Below the pieces are notes generated by a model, which worked only from the letters and a program-made list of their open reading frames with translations, made no database searches and had not been told where the DNA came from. Both the position numbers and the translations under genes were made by a program. Positions 34,130 to 43,888 of a stretch of DNA of 48,699 bases are shown in pieces. The stretch is from contig JASBUS010000051.1 in assembly GCA_030147745.1 (NCBI GenBank), forward strand, positions 1 through 48,699, given 5' to 3'. This stretch comes from Alphaproteobacteria bacterium. Its GTDB lineage: Bacteria; Pseudomonadota; Alphaproteobacteria; Micavibrionales; Micavibrionaceae. Position 1 is the first letter of the stretch. Each line of letters starts with the position of its first letter.

Positions 34130-34435
34130 ATGTCTTTACAAAATCGTTTCACCACAGTTTCCCAAAAATTAGCAGATCTAATGCCTACTTACGGCACGTC
34201 TCAAGGCGCAGTATATGCATTAAATGCATTGGGCGGTGAATTTATCAACGCAGCAAAAGAAATTGGTGTCACACCAGTAAAAGGCAAAGCGCAGCCTAAT
34301 ACTGAAAATATGAAAGAACTTGTTGTTGCATTTAACGATGTCTTGAATATGGCAGAGCTAAATGATCAAGCTCTAAAATCAGCTGTTCAGCAAGTTGCGA
34401 ATGTGCTGGTTGTAAATGGCGTTTCAATGAAATAA
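34130..34435 (+). CDS. Unknown 101-residue cassette protein
   Basis: This small soluble helical protein is unrecognised. It begins MSLQNRFTTVSQKLADLMPTYG and continues through GAVYALNALGGEFINAAKEIG, a Pro/Gly-rich linker, and two amphipathic helices near the C terminus (ENMKELVVAFNDVLNMAELND, ALKSAVQQVANVLVVNG). Start ATG 34130 has TTGGAG in front. It forms a promoter-gene-terminator unit at the right edge of the virion block. Confidence 0.72.
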   Translation: MSLQNRFTTVSQKLADLMPTYGTSQGAVYALNALGGEFINAAKEIGVTPVKGKAQPNTENMKELVVAFNDVLNMAELNDQALKSAVQQVANVLVVNGVSMK

Positions 34436-34451
34436 GCCAAACAGAATTCAT

Positions 34452-34489
34452 AAAAAACGCGGCCATTTATATGCGCCGCGTTTTTTTTT
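34452..34489 (+). terminator. Terminator of cassette 34130 and probable right edge of the virion block
   Basis: ACGCGGC (34457-34463) pairs with GCCGCGT (34475-34481), extended by A and T tracts on the two sides (AAAAAA...TTTTTTTTT). It is long enough to work on both strands and stops the convergent LOG gene too. Confidence 0.88.
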
Positions 34490-34505
34490 ATTCTTATTTG
34501 TATTC

Positions 34506-35429
34506 TTAAAATTCTGGCTTCGCGCCCCATTTGTCATCATGCAGGTTAATCTGGTCTTTGGACAAAATATCCAGTTTCCCTGACAAGACATGTGCATCAT
34601 GAGATACGGCGAAAAGATCCGTACATTTTGCCGTGATGTAACGCGCGGCAGAGGCATCATCAATCCATTTTAGTAATGGGTCAAACGCGCCGTTAACATT
34701 CAAAATGCCGATGGGCAGGCTATGTTTACCAAGCTGACGGAGCGCAAGTGCTGTGCCAATTTGATAAGCGCCTTGAGCCGTCGCGTCATAAATAATGATG
34801 GAGGAGAGCAGCTCATCGCTAAACGCGTCTTCATAATGCGGTAGTTGTTCTTCGCGGTCATCGCGCGTGCCGGCATAATCAGGGGCAACCCAAGCTTCAG
34901 CTTTGGCAATGGCATCTTCGGCGGATGTCGCCGCGACCAAGAAGTCGCTGGCTTTACCAAGTTCCCCAACACCTTGCGTGACTTTGTTGTTAAAGAAGTC
35001 AAGGAAGTCATCCCAATAGCCATCGATATTAATCATCACCATTGGTTTCTTGTGAAAGCCCATCACGCCCCAATATAGAATTTCGGCAACTTCATCATAT
35101 GTACCAAAACCGCCAGGCAGAGCGAAAATCGCATCGGCGCGGTAATACATTTCACGCTTACGTTCCCACAACGTATCAACAGTGATCAATTCATTTAATT
35201 CGCGGTGCACGCGTTCACTGTCACGTAATTTTCCTGGAATAACGCCAATTACATTGCCTTTATTGCGGCGGCAGGCTTCGGCGACCAAATACATCAAGCC
35301 TGCATTCATCCCGCCATAGCATAGGGTAATGCCTTTTTCGCCACATAAATGGCCTAAATCACGGGCGGCTTTATTATGGGTTTCAGGGGCAAAGCCGGAA
35401 GAGCCTGCATAGACAGTAATGGTCTGCAT
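34506..35429 (-). CDS. LOG-family protein with extra C-terminal domain
   Basis: Residues 1-180 are a typical LOG/TIGR00730 Rossmann protein: LCYGGMNAGLM, ERKREMYYRADAIFALPGGFGTYDE (PGGFGT at 105-110, Glu113, Arg92), the motif of cytokinin-riboside 5'-monophosphate phosphoribohydrolases. Residues 205-285 look like a second, degraded LOG-type unit (SSIIIYDATAQGAYQIGTALALRQLG...NGAFDPLLKWIDD...CTDLFAVSHDAHVLS). The 307-residue length is well above the usual 180-200. The N-terminal unit should still be active on nucleotide monophosphates. It is apparently a host gene. Confidence 0.87.
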   Translation of the reverse strand: MQTITVYAGSSGFAPETHNKAARDLGHLCGEKGITLCYGGMNAGLMYLVAEACRRNKGNVIGVIPGKLRDSERVHRELNELITVDTLWERKREMYYRADAIFALPGGFGTYDEVAEILYWGVMGFHKKPMVMINIDGYWDDFLDFFNNKVTQGVGELGKASDFLVAATSAEDAIAKAEAWVAPDYAGTRDDREEQLPHYEDAFSDELLSSIIIYDATAQGAYQIGTALALRQLGKHSLPIGILNVNGAFDPLLKWIDDASAARYITAKCTDLFAVSHDAHVLSGKLDILSKDQINLHDDKWGAKPEF

Positions 35430-35545
35430 GTGTTTTCTTACTCATATATTTAATTAAAGATAAATCTAGGCACGTGGGACTAGATAGTATTTATACCCAC
35501 GGCACAGCGCTTAATCAAATAAAATATACGCTGCGCCGCATTTGC

Positions 35546-35573
35546 TTGACATAAGTTCTAGGGCTGCTATAAC
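35546..35573 (+). promoter_or_regulatory. Promoter of gene 35612
   Basis: TTGACA (35546-35551), 16-base spacer, TATAAC (35568-35573). The start reads TTGACATAA as at 9895, 28355 and 30864. Confidence 0.65.
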
Positions 35574-35611
35574 CGATGACAATTAATAAAAATATTTTCA
35601 GGGAGATCATT

Positions 35612-36115
35612 ATGAATTCACTCACTAAATTATACAACAAAGCCGCTAACCATATTCGTGCAAACAGCACGACAGCAATTTTTGCCGCGGTTTTTGCTGG
35701 TATTTCAACATTCCAAATGGCGCCAGCCGTTTATTCAATGCCACAGTCAAATGTTGTTCAAGAAACAGCCTTTTTAGCGACAACAGGCGCGGCTAAATTT
35801 GGCGTGCTTTATGGTGGTTTCCTTCTTGGCGCAGCTGGCTATGGTGCAGCACGTCGCCGCGGCATTATCAAAGGCGTACAAAATGATCAACTATGGAGCA
35901 GCGTTAGCTCATCGGTCGGTGGTATGCTTGCCGCAAGCATGACATTTAACATGATTAACGGCGTAGCACTCCCATTGCTTGCTGATAACCATATGGATAC
36001 GCCAGCGCAGCAAGAGCAGCAATATGCAGCCGCTGAAAAAGGCGATTTGCTTTCCGTTGATGGCAACAAAGCCGTTTATTACAATATGGACAGCAACACA
36101 TTGACCATCGCGTAA
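35612..36115 (+). CDS. Unknown membrane protein in cassette form
   Basis: This 167-residue protein is unrecognised. It has a positively charged amphipathic start (LTKLYNKAANHIRANS), a membrane segment at about 20-44 ending in SMPQ, a glycine/alanine-rich segment at 55-80 followed by RRR, and a third at about 99-123. The C-terminal tail is acidic (EQQYAAAEKGDLLSVDGNKAVYY). A longer frame from ATG 35576 exists, but GGGAG supports ATG 35612. It has its own promoter and terminator and resembles the 28422 product in overall plan (hydrophobic core, soluble tail). It lies beyond the LOG gene, so it may be host. Confidence 0.72.
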   Translation: MNSLTKLYNKAANHIRANSTTAIFAAVFAGISTFQMAPAVYSMPQSNVVQETAFLATTGAAKFGVLYGGFLLGAAGYGAARRRGIIKGVQNDQLWSSVSSSVGGMLAASMTFNMINGVALPLLADNHMDTPAQQEQQYAAAEKGDLLSVDGNKAVYYNMDSNTLTIA

Positions 36116-36136
36116 TATAAACGCATAGAGATTTTT

Positions 36137-36166
36137 AACGCCGCAGATTGTTGCGGCGTTTTTTTT
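36137..36166 (+). terminator. Intrinsic terminator of gene 35612
   Basis: A perfect 9-bp stem pairs AACGCCGCA (36137-36145) with TGCGGCGTT (36152-36160) around GATTGT, followed by six more T. Confidence 0.92.
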
Positions 36167-36177
36167 ATGGCGCAGTT

Positions 36178-37179
36178 TTAAAATTCAGGACGGAAAAATT
36201 TATCAACCGTGATGGTAGGTGTCTTGGTTAAATGCAGCGCATCTGGCGCATCTTTGGTGAGCAGCGCAAAATTTAGTGCGCCGCGCAGGGCATCAACTGC
36301 ACCAGATTGAAAATGAATTTTTGGATGAACCTGCTGCGTAATTTGATCGCGGAAGCTTTCGGCAACCGAGCCAACAAAAGCGAAATCCTTAATCCCTGAA
36401 TCTGCACTGAAATGATTAATGACATCGACATAAGCGTTGAGATGCGTATCAATACAGTTTTTGAATGCTGAGTGCGCGTCTTGCGTTGTGCGATAATGCT
36501 GTAAAAGCGCAGGGAATAATTCCGCATAATAATTTGCCTGTAACGCCTGTACAGCCTTTATATCATAACGCCCATTTTTGTGGCGGAGGCTATGCGCCGC
36601 AATCATATCTTCAAATACTTGTTTCAGCTTTGGGCTTTTACAGCTTTGCGGCGCTTTCGCATAAATACCTAAACTGTCATAGCCGATAATTGAACCAGAA
36701 AAAATCCCTTCAGGAAAACCGCGCCCGAGGCTGCGATAGATTTTATCATCCTTTAACCCCATCAAGATTGACCCTGTGCCTGCAATCGCTATCGCGCGTG
36801 GCTTGCTTATATCGCTATCAATCGCAAGTACACCGGCAATCGCATCGCTCTGTAATACAGGGGCGGGCAGGGCCGCACGCTGAAAGGCCTTTTGCAGCTT
36901 AGCTCTATTCTCCGTATGCGAGACACCCGCCAGACACAGCGCAATATGCGCGCGCTGTATATCAATCTTATGTTTCTGGCTGAGCGTAAAAAGGCCATCA
37001 ATGATATTCTGTGTCGCTTCCGACCCATCGCCATAGGCAATATTCGCGGTCTTGGCAATTTTGATGCGGTCAATTTCCTGCCCCGCGGCTGTTCCCAAAA
37101 TCACACGACAATTCGTCCCACCACCTTCAACGGCGAGGAGCATTGGCGCTGTATTCTTTTGTTTCTCTTTATTTTGCAT
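36178..37179 (-). CDS. BadF/BadG-type ATPase, GlcNAc-kinase-like
   Basis: This 333-residue sugar-kinase-fold (ASKHA) protein has the phosphate-1 motif AVEGGGTNCRV at residues 16-26, phosphate-2 AIAGTGSILMG, and an adenosine-type FVGSVAESF near the C terminus. It resembles eukaryote-like N-acetylglucosamine kinases and related BadF ATPases, which phosphorylate amino sugars freed from cell walls. The usual GDEGSGxxIG sugar-binding stretch is changed to GIFSGSIIGYDSLG, so the substrate is uncertain. The start follows the dinG-like stop by 13 bases, so both are probably cotranscribed. Confidence 0.8.
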   Translation of the reverse strand: MQNKEKQKNTAPMLLAVEGGGTNCRVILGTAAGQEIDRIKIAKTANIAYGDGSEATQNIIDGLFTLSQKHKIDIQRAHIALCLAGVSHTENRAKLQKAFQRAALPAPVLQSDAIAGVLAIDSDISKPRAIAIAGTGSILMGLKDDKIYRSLGRGFPEGIFSGSIIGYDSLGIYAKAPQSCKSPKLKQVFEDMIAAHSLRHKNGRYDIKAVQALQANYYAELFPALLQHYRTTQDAHSAFKNCIDTHLNAYVDVINHFSADSGIKDFAFVGSVAESFRDQITQQVHPKIHFQSGAVDALRGALNFALLTKDAPDALHLTKTPTITVDKFFRPEF

Positions 37180-37192
37180 AAAAAGAAACTTA

Positions 37193-40042
37193 TCAGCTGT
37201 TTAAAAACTTTTCAATGATTTTCGTCGCTTCGGCGATGCCGATGCGTTGAACTTCGACGCCTGCAGGAAATGCGTTGGTGAGGCGTGTCGGCAGCGCGCT
37301 GTCGAGCATGACGAAAACGCCTTTGTCTTCTTCATGGCGAATTAGGCGGCCATAGGCTTGTTTAATTTTCATGCGGGCGCTGCGTTCATCATAGCTGCGC
37401 TGACCAAAGGATTCACGGCGCGCCTTATGTAGCAAATCTGGGCGCGGCCATGGCACGCGGTCATAAACCAATAGGCGAAGGGAATCCCCCGGAATATCCA
37501 CGCCGTCACGCACAGCATCCGTACCGAGCAAGCAGCTATTTGGTTCAGCGCGGAAAATATCAATTAACGTACCGGACTCCATCGCATCAACATGCTGCCC
37601 ATAAAGCATTAGACCAGATTGTTCAAGCTTCGGGGCAATGCGGCTGTGAATAGCACGCAGGCGCTGTACCGCTGTGAATAAGCCAAGCGCGCCGCCACCT
37701 GATGCTTTGAACAAGACTTCATAAGCCGCCGCCACTTGGTCGAGGTCGTTTTTGTTAACGTCATTAATCACGATAACGCGCGTCGCTTCTTTGTAATCAA
37801 ACGGGGAATCATAGCTGCATTTTTTGACGAATTTATCCATATGACGCGCGCCGCTATGGGCAAAGGCATCAAGCCAGCGTGAATCTTCATCGCTATTTTG
37901 ATCCGTCAACGTCGCAGATGTAATCAACAGGCCTTGGGCATGGCTGCGGATGCTATCGCTAAAAGGTTTCAGCGGGTCTTTATAGTGACGGAAATAACCG
38001 CAATCATAATCTTGGCCTTCGACGCGGCTGACCTCAAACCAATCGACCGTTTCGGTTTTGCCGCCAAGCGCGGTTTTTTCGGCGCTATAATTATCATTGG
38101 CGAGGTCTTCTTCAGTGCGGCGAAGGCTGTCGAGCATTTCGACCCAGTTTTTCAGCATAACCTTCGCACGGCGCTCAAGGCTCACGACAAGGGCTTCAAT
38201 CCTCTGGCGTGTTTCGCTGCCTAGGCTGTCGGCATCATTAACAAGGCGGCCATCTAACTCACTGATTAGGGCGAGAAGCGGGCGCTGTATTTTTAATACG
38301 GTCGCTTTTAAATCATTGATCTTATCAATCATACCTTCAGCAAGTGGGAAGGGCGTGCATTCAATGCTATAGAAACTGCCCTTTGCATCTGGGCTGCGGG
38401 CATAGACTTGCTTGGCGAGCGCGCTTAAGAATACTTCAAATGGGCCTTGCGGCGTATCGTTACGTAGGCGCTGTAACCATGCTTCGGATGGTAACAAACT
38501 CGCGGCGGCGAGGGCTTGTTCGAGGGCGTCTTCGGCCTGCTTAGTTGGCAGTAAATCTTCACAGCGTTTTTTCAGGCCGCGGGCGCGGCGTTTGCTACCA
38601 CCTTCTGGGCCACGTAGCCAGCGGCGTAGGTCGTAACATTCCTGACCAGAGATATTCGCACTAAAAGCACTATCGGCGGCGTTCAGCAGATGATGCCCCT
38701 CATCAAATATATAACGTAGTGGCAAAGCTGCAGGGTCAGCCGCCGCGGCCATATTCACCATCACCAACGCGTGATTGGCGATAACGATGGCCGCTTGTTT
38801 GGCGCTTCGTACATTTTTTTCAACAAAACAGCGGCGATAATGGCTGCAGGCGGAATAAATACATTCACCGCGGCGGTCAGACAGGCCGCGCGTATTGGCG
38901 TGCCCAAATAAGCCGCCAAGCCAACCATGATAGCCGCCGCCCGTTAAATCCCCATCATTGGTTTTCATTGCCCAACGCAGCATTAAGCCACCTGAAACGG
39001 CCTGCGTCACATTGGTGAGTAGCGGTAGTGATTTTGTCGCATCTTCCAGATTGAGCAGACAGAGATAATTTTCACGCCCTTTACGCACCGCGGTTAAATT
39101 CTTACGTTGATTTTCATCGGGGTAGAGAAGCTCTAAGTCTTCAGCGATTTGTTTTTGTAGGTTGCGGGTATAGGTCGATACCCAAATCTGCGCTTTATTC
39201 TTTTCGGCATAGACACTTGCAGGGGCAAGATATCCAAGCGTTTTACCTGTGCCAGTACCAGCCTCAGCAAGGACGATATTGGGTTGGCCTTCTTCATTTA
39301 TTGGTGAGAAGGCGGCGCTCGCCTCAGTCGTGTAATTTTGCTGCGATAGGCGCGTGACGGTTTTCTGGCCTTTGCGTTCTAACAGCTCATTCAAACGGGC
39401 ACGGCTTTCATCGCCAGTGACGGGGTAATGATCAGGCGGCGGCATTGGCGGCACATCATCCCATTCAGGGAAGTTATCCCAATCAATCACTTCGCGCATC
39501 TTCACATCAATTTTCGGGTCACATGGTGTGCCAAGCGCCGCGCATACGGTTTCACTCCAGACCCAGCCGCGGCCGCGTAAGCCCATGGCGGCGGCAAGTT
39601 TACCCAATTGAATACGCTCTGGCAGCGTTAAGGCCGCAAGGCGCTCTAGCAAGACAGGGACAGCCTCAACCATCGTCATCAGATAATCATCAGGATTATG
39701 TGGCGCATCTAACCCCAAGGATGTTGCCAATCCATGCGGCGTCGGCACAAGCGGCGCAACGGGCTCAACAAAAGCGTAAAGCTCGAGCAGGTCAAAGGCC
39801 TGTACATTCAGGCGTGGAATTTTCTTTAAAGTATAAGGCGCATGACAGACCAAGACCGCTTGACCATGCAGAATTTGCGCCGCCTGCGTTAATGGATAAG
39901 CTTTAATTTCGCCTTCAGCACTTAAGACGTGCACAGCGCTATGGGTTGCCCAAACCGCAGGAATGGTCGGCAAAAGAATTTCAGGTGTGTAGCTATCCTG
40001 TTTATTCTGGTTTTCGGCGTTGAGCGCTTCAATATTGGCCAT
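37193..40042 (-). CDS. DinG-like ATP-dependent DNA helicase (Fe-S, XPD family)
   Basis: This is a 949-residue superfamily 2 helicase. Walker A is AGTGTGKT with the lysine at 267; the DEGH box (motif II) is at 447-450. Four cysteines that would hold the 4Fe-4S cluster are at 328, 394, 399 and 405 (ENYLC..., CIYSACSHYRRC). Motif VI is QAYGRLIRHEEDKGVFVMLD. The family unwinds 5'-3' at R-loops, forks and damaged DNA. A 230-residue N-terminal region (IPAVWATHSAVHVLSAEGE...) precedes the helicase core and looks like an alphaproteobacterial extension. All catalytic parts appear intact. Confidence 0.92.
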   Translation of the reverse strand: MANIEALNAENQNKQDSYTPEILLPTIPAVWATHSAVHVLSAEGEIKAYPLTQAAQILHGQAVLVCHAPYTLKKIPRLNVQAFDLLELYAFVEPVAPLVPTPHGLATSLGLDAPHNPDDYLMTMVEAVPVLLERLAALTLPERIQLGKLAAAMGLRGRGWVWSETVCAALGTPCDPKIDVKMREVIDWDNFPEWDDVPPMPPPDHYPVTGDESRARLNELLERKGQKTVTRLSQQNYTTEASAAFSPINEEGQPNIVLAEAGTGTGKTLGYLAPASVYAEKNKAQIWVSTYTRNLQKQIAEDLELLYPDENQRKNLTAVRKGRENYLCLLNLEDATKSLPLLTNVTQAVSGGLMLRWAMKTNDGDLTGGGYHGWLGGLFGHANTRGLSDRRGECIYSACSHYRRCFVEKNVRSAKQAAIVIANHALVMVNMAAAADPAALPLRYIFDEGHHLLNAADSAFSANISGQECYDLRRWLRGPEGGSKRRARGLKKRCEDLLPTKQAEDALEQALAAASLLPSEAWLQRLRNDTPQGPFEVFLSALAKQVYARSPDAKGSFYSIECTPFPLAEGMIDKINDLKATVLKIQRPLLALISELDGRLVNDADSLGSETRQRIEALVVSLERRAKVMLKNWVEMLDSLRRTEEDLANDNYSAEKTALGGKTETVDWFEVSRVEGQDYDCGYFRHYKDPLKPFSDSIRSHAQGLLITSATLTDQNSDEDSRWLDAFAHSGARHMDKFVKKCSYDSPFDYKEATRVIVINDVNKNDLDQVAAAYEVLFKASGGGALGLFTAVQRLRAIHSRIAPKLEQSGLMLYGQHVDAMESGTLIDIFRAEPNSCLLGTDAVRDGVDIPGDSLRLLVYDRVPWPRPDLLHKARRESFGQRSYDERSARMKIKQAYGRLIRHEEDKGVFVMLDSALPTRLTNAFPAGVEVQRIGIAEATKIIEKFLNS

Positions 40043-40119
40043 GCACTTATTTAGCAGCTTGCCGCGCCTAAACGCAAGCTAACGGCAAAAGTTAATCACG
40101 TGATTTAAGCGGCATCATT

Positions 40120-41259
40120 TTACGCTGACGGAGGAACAAATGCTTCCGGCGCATCGCCATTTAGCATGCTTTCAATATAAACGGATGTGCTTGGGAAGGC
40201 GAAGCTTGTGCCTGCTTTTTGTTCGACAAGGTCTTTGATGAAGAAAGCGAATTCTTCTTTGACGCGTAGCCATTCACCCCAATCCGTTGTTTTGGTGAAG
40301 GTGTAAATCATAAAGTCGATTGAGCTGTCGTTAAATGCATCAACGCGCACGAATTGCGCAACCTTTGGCGGCTGTTCAATTTCATCATTCTTTTGCAGAT
40401 ATTCAGTAATGCCATCGCGAATGATTTTTAACTGGTCAACAGTCGTGCCGTAAACGACGCCAATCTTCCAATAAATACGGCGGTTCGTCATGCGGGAGAA
40501 ATTGGTGATCGCCGCATCAGACAAAGTTGAATTTGGCACTTGTACTGGTGCTTTATCAAATCGGCGCACCTGCGTTGAGCGAAATCCAATGGCATCCACT
40601 GTGCCTTCAACGACGCCATCAACCTTAATCCAGTCACCAGGGTGGAATTTCTGTTCCGCCAAAATAGTGATGCCGCCAAGTAAGTTCTTGAATAGATCCT
40701 GCGCGCCAAAGGCGACAGCCGCACCCAAAATCCCTAAACCAGCGAGTAGGGGCCCAACGCGAATGCCCCAAATTTCAAGGATAATCGCTGTGCCAAGGAA
40801 GATGGTCAGAACGGAGAGGAATTTAAACATCCACTGCACCATGGTTGGCGTCAAAATTTCATTTAAGCGGCGCAGGGCATGCGACAATGGCATGATGATG
40901 CGATGTAGACCCCAGAAGATATTAAAGGCGATCAGCGAACGAATGATGCGTGAGAACATATCAGGCGCGCTTTCATGGAGGCCTGCATAATGTGCGGCAA
41001 AGAATATCCCCATTACAACAGGAATAAAGCGCACAGGCGGGATGAGCGCATCAACGATTTTATCGTCATATTCATTTTTGGTTTTGTCGGTAATTTTGTG
41101 TAATTTACCAAGGACATAACGGCTGAATAAGCCACGCAGCAACATGAAGCCAAATAATATTGCAACGGCGCTAATCATGCGCCCTATATCAACGCCCCAT
41201 AGGCCATCGCGCCATACTTCGTGGGTTTGCTGCCAAAGTTGTAATGCGGTCTCATTCAT
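40120..41259 (-). CDS. Mechanosensitive ion channel, MscS family
   Basis: This 379-residue membrane channel shows the pore helix and linker pattern GPLLAGLGILGAAVAFGAQDLFKNLLGGITILAEQKFHPGDWIKVDG, typical of MscS TM3 and the start of the cytoplasmic beta domain, then RSTQVRRFDKAPVQVPNSTLSDAAITNFSRM. Four more hydrophobic segments precede the core, so it is a larger member with about five membrane helices. It protects cells against hypo-osmotic shock. No operon partner is evident. Confidence 0.9.
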   Translation of the reverse strand: MNETALQLWQQTHEVWRDGLWGVDIGRMISAVAILFGFMLLRGLFSRYVLGKLHKITDKTKNEYDDKIVDALIPPVRFIPVVMGIFFAAHYAGLHESAPDMFSRIIRSLIAFNIFWGLHRIIMPLSHALRRLNEILTPTMVQWMFKFLSVLTIFLGTAIILEIWGIRVGPLLAGLGILGAAVAFGAQDLFKNLLGGITILAEQKFHPGDWIKVDGVVEGTVDAIGFRSTQVRRFDKAPVQVPNSTLSDAAITNFSRMTNRRIYWKIGVVYGTTVDQLKIIRDGITEYLQKNDEIEQPPKVAQFVRVDAFNDSSIDFMIYTFTKTTDWGEWLRVKEEFAFFIKDLVEQKAGTSFAFPSTSVYIESMLNGDAPEAFVPPSA

Positions 41260-41377
41260 TGTTTTATGCTCTGCTTTTTGGTCAAACGTCTAAACGACGC
41301 CACCATAAAATCTAGGGCAGAGAAAAGCAAGCCTATAGCCGCGGCTTTTTTTAATTAAGCGGGTGGGCGCTTATTGA

Positions 41378-41770
41378 TTAGAATTTAGGCAGGCCGATAT
41401 TCATGATTTTATGACGCAGGCTATATTTTTGATCTTTGATGATCGCGACGGCATCGGCAAGGTTACGGTCAACAGGCCAAATATCTAATGTCGCATCTTG
41501 ACTTTGTTCATGTTCAAAATCGAGCATAGCTTGCACAGCATCTTTAAAGGTGCGTGGGCCAGTGATGTCTTTGCGCACAACATCGGTGAGGCTCTCACTT
41601 GTGCTAACGCGCGAACAATGCTCAACCGTCCAATATTTAGACTCTGGCTTATAATGGGCTTCTAACCATGACAATGTTGATGTGTCCGCGGCGTCATCAT
41701 GCGCAATAAAACCGCATGAACGAATGCCTGTTGATTTTAGAAAATGTGTACGTAACCCAGTGAAATACAT
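41378..41770 (-). CDS. Unknown 130-residue protein
   Basis: I do not recognise this protein. It starts MYFTGLRTHFLKSTGIRSCGFIAHDDAADTSTLSWLEAHY and continues with a middle KYWTVEHCSRVSTSE and SLTDVVRKDITGPRTFKDAVQAMLDFEHEQ. No signal peptide, membrane segment or known motif is visible. The ATG has GGGAGCG upstream at good spacing, so it is probably translated. It stands between mscS and guaB on the same strand. Confidence 0.7.
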   Translation of the reverse strand: MYFTGLRTHFLKSTGIRSCGFIAHDDAADTSTLSWLEAHYKPESKYWTVEHCSRVSTSESLTDVVRKDITGPRTFKDAVQAMLDFEHEQSQDATLDIWPVDRNLADAVAIIKDQKYSLRHKIMNIGLPKF

Positions 41771-41839
41771 GATCGCTCCCTTATTTTTGTTATGGAGTGT
41801 TTGTAAAGTTGTTTTTGATATATGTCAAATCAAAAAGAA

Positions 41840-43378
<1,539 letters not shown>

Positions 43379-43415
43379 TTAATAAGTTAATGTACATAAC
43401 TTGTAAAGATGAATT

Positions 43416-43444
43416 TTGCATTTTTGAATCTTTTATGCTAATAT
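43416..43444 (+). promoter_or_regulatory. Extended -10 promoter of gene 43568
   Basis: TTGCAT (43416-43421), 17-base spacer, TAATAT (43439-43444), with an extended -10 TGC just before it (43436-43438). It leaves a leader of about 115 bases before the ATG at 43568. Confidence 0.6.
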
Positions 43445-43474
43445 TAATTATTAGGGTTTATGGTTTAACGGTTA

Positions 43475-43513
43475 GGGGGCGCAAATATGCTCCGGCTGAA
43501 TTTGCGTCTCCCC
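43475..43513 (+). promoter_or_regulatory. Hairpin in the leader of gene 43568
   Basis: CGCAAAT (43480-43486) pairs with ATTTGCG (43500-43506), and GGGG (43475-43478) pairs with CCCC (43510-43513), with an asymmetric bulge between. It sits in the untranslated leader about 55 bases before the start codon, where it could stabilise the message or gate translation. No known riboswitch pattern is recognised. Confidence 0.5.
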
Positions 43514-43567
43514 GTCCATAACATCAGGGAAATAAAGGATTTATTCGTCATTACATGAGAGGATATC

Positions 43568-43834
43568 ATGGACGTTACAAAATTATTGGCCAGTGTGCCG
43601 ATTCTCAAAGCATTAAATAATGCATCTAATGAAGCAAAGGCTTCAACGGTGTCATCTCCTGCGAAATCAACATCTGAACCTGTGAGTGACAGCATCGATG
43701 TATCTGCGGCGCTTGGCGCGGATAACAGCTTATCATCTGCGGATGCCGAAGCATTAGCGCAAGATGTCGGCTCATATTTCGCAAATAATGATGATGCGAT
43801 TGGGGCGGATGCCAATAAACTTTCGCAGCTTTAA
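43568..43834 (+). CDS. Unknown 88-residue acidic Ser/Ala-rich protein
   Basis: I do not recognise this small protein. It begins with a short amphipathic helix (MDVTKLLASVPILKALNNAS), has a disordered Ser/Glu-rich middle (KASTVSSPAKSTSEPVSD), and ends with acidic helices (ALGADNSLSSADAEALAQDVGSYFANNDDAIGAD). No signal peptide is present. It has a structured leader, an AGAGGATATC ribosome site at fair distance, and a terminator, so it is a genuine single-gene unit. It is divergent from guaB and convergent with the HAD gene. Confidence 0.65.
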   Translation: MDVTKLLASVPILKALNNASNEAKASTVSSPAKSTSEPVSDSIDVSAALGADNSLSSADAEALAQDVGSYFANNDDAIGADANKLSQL

Positions 43835-43858
43835 TTAGATTACAGCGTTAAATAAAGT

Positions 43859-43887
43859 AAAGCCGCCTGATCATTGTGGCGGTTTTT
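43859..43887. terminator. Terminator between gene 43568 and the HAD gene
   Basis: AAAGCCGCC (43859-43867) pairs with GGCGGTTTT (43878-43886) with one G-U pair. T follows on the plus strand, so it serves the plus gene best and may also act on the convergent minus transcript. Confidence 0.8.
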
Positions 43888-43888
43888 G

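Larger units (their letters stand above)
15486..34490 (+). mobile_element. T7-like (podovirus) virion gene cluster without replication or integration genes
   Basis: About 19 kb encodes portal, Bbp19-like protein, lytic enzyme, scaffold, capsid, tail tubes A and B, internal protein, tailspike, possible small and definite large terminase, endolysin and holin, in roughly T7 late-gene order. Not found between the host genes on either side: integrase, excisionase, DNA or RNA polymerase, primase, helicase, ligase, a separate early region, or attachment repeats. The left boundary lies in the gap after the S24 gene and the right boundary probably at the terminator at 34452-34489. It is either a defective prophage or a domesticated gene-transfer-agent-like element. 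The virion genes read as intact, which argues for retained function. Confidence 0.75.

Noticed and set aside
15335-34505. Search for attachment-site repeats or a tRNA at the ends of the virion block
   Set aside because: No tRNA gene and no convincing direct repeat of useful length was seen at the two edges by eye.
39445-39906. 153-codon plus-strand frame inside the dinG-like gene
   Set aside because: The His/Pro/Arg-rich composition is typical of an antisense shadow, and the helicase frame is certain.
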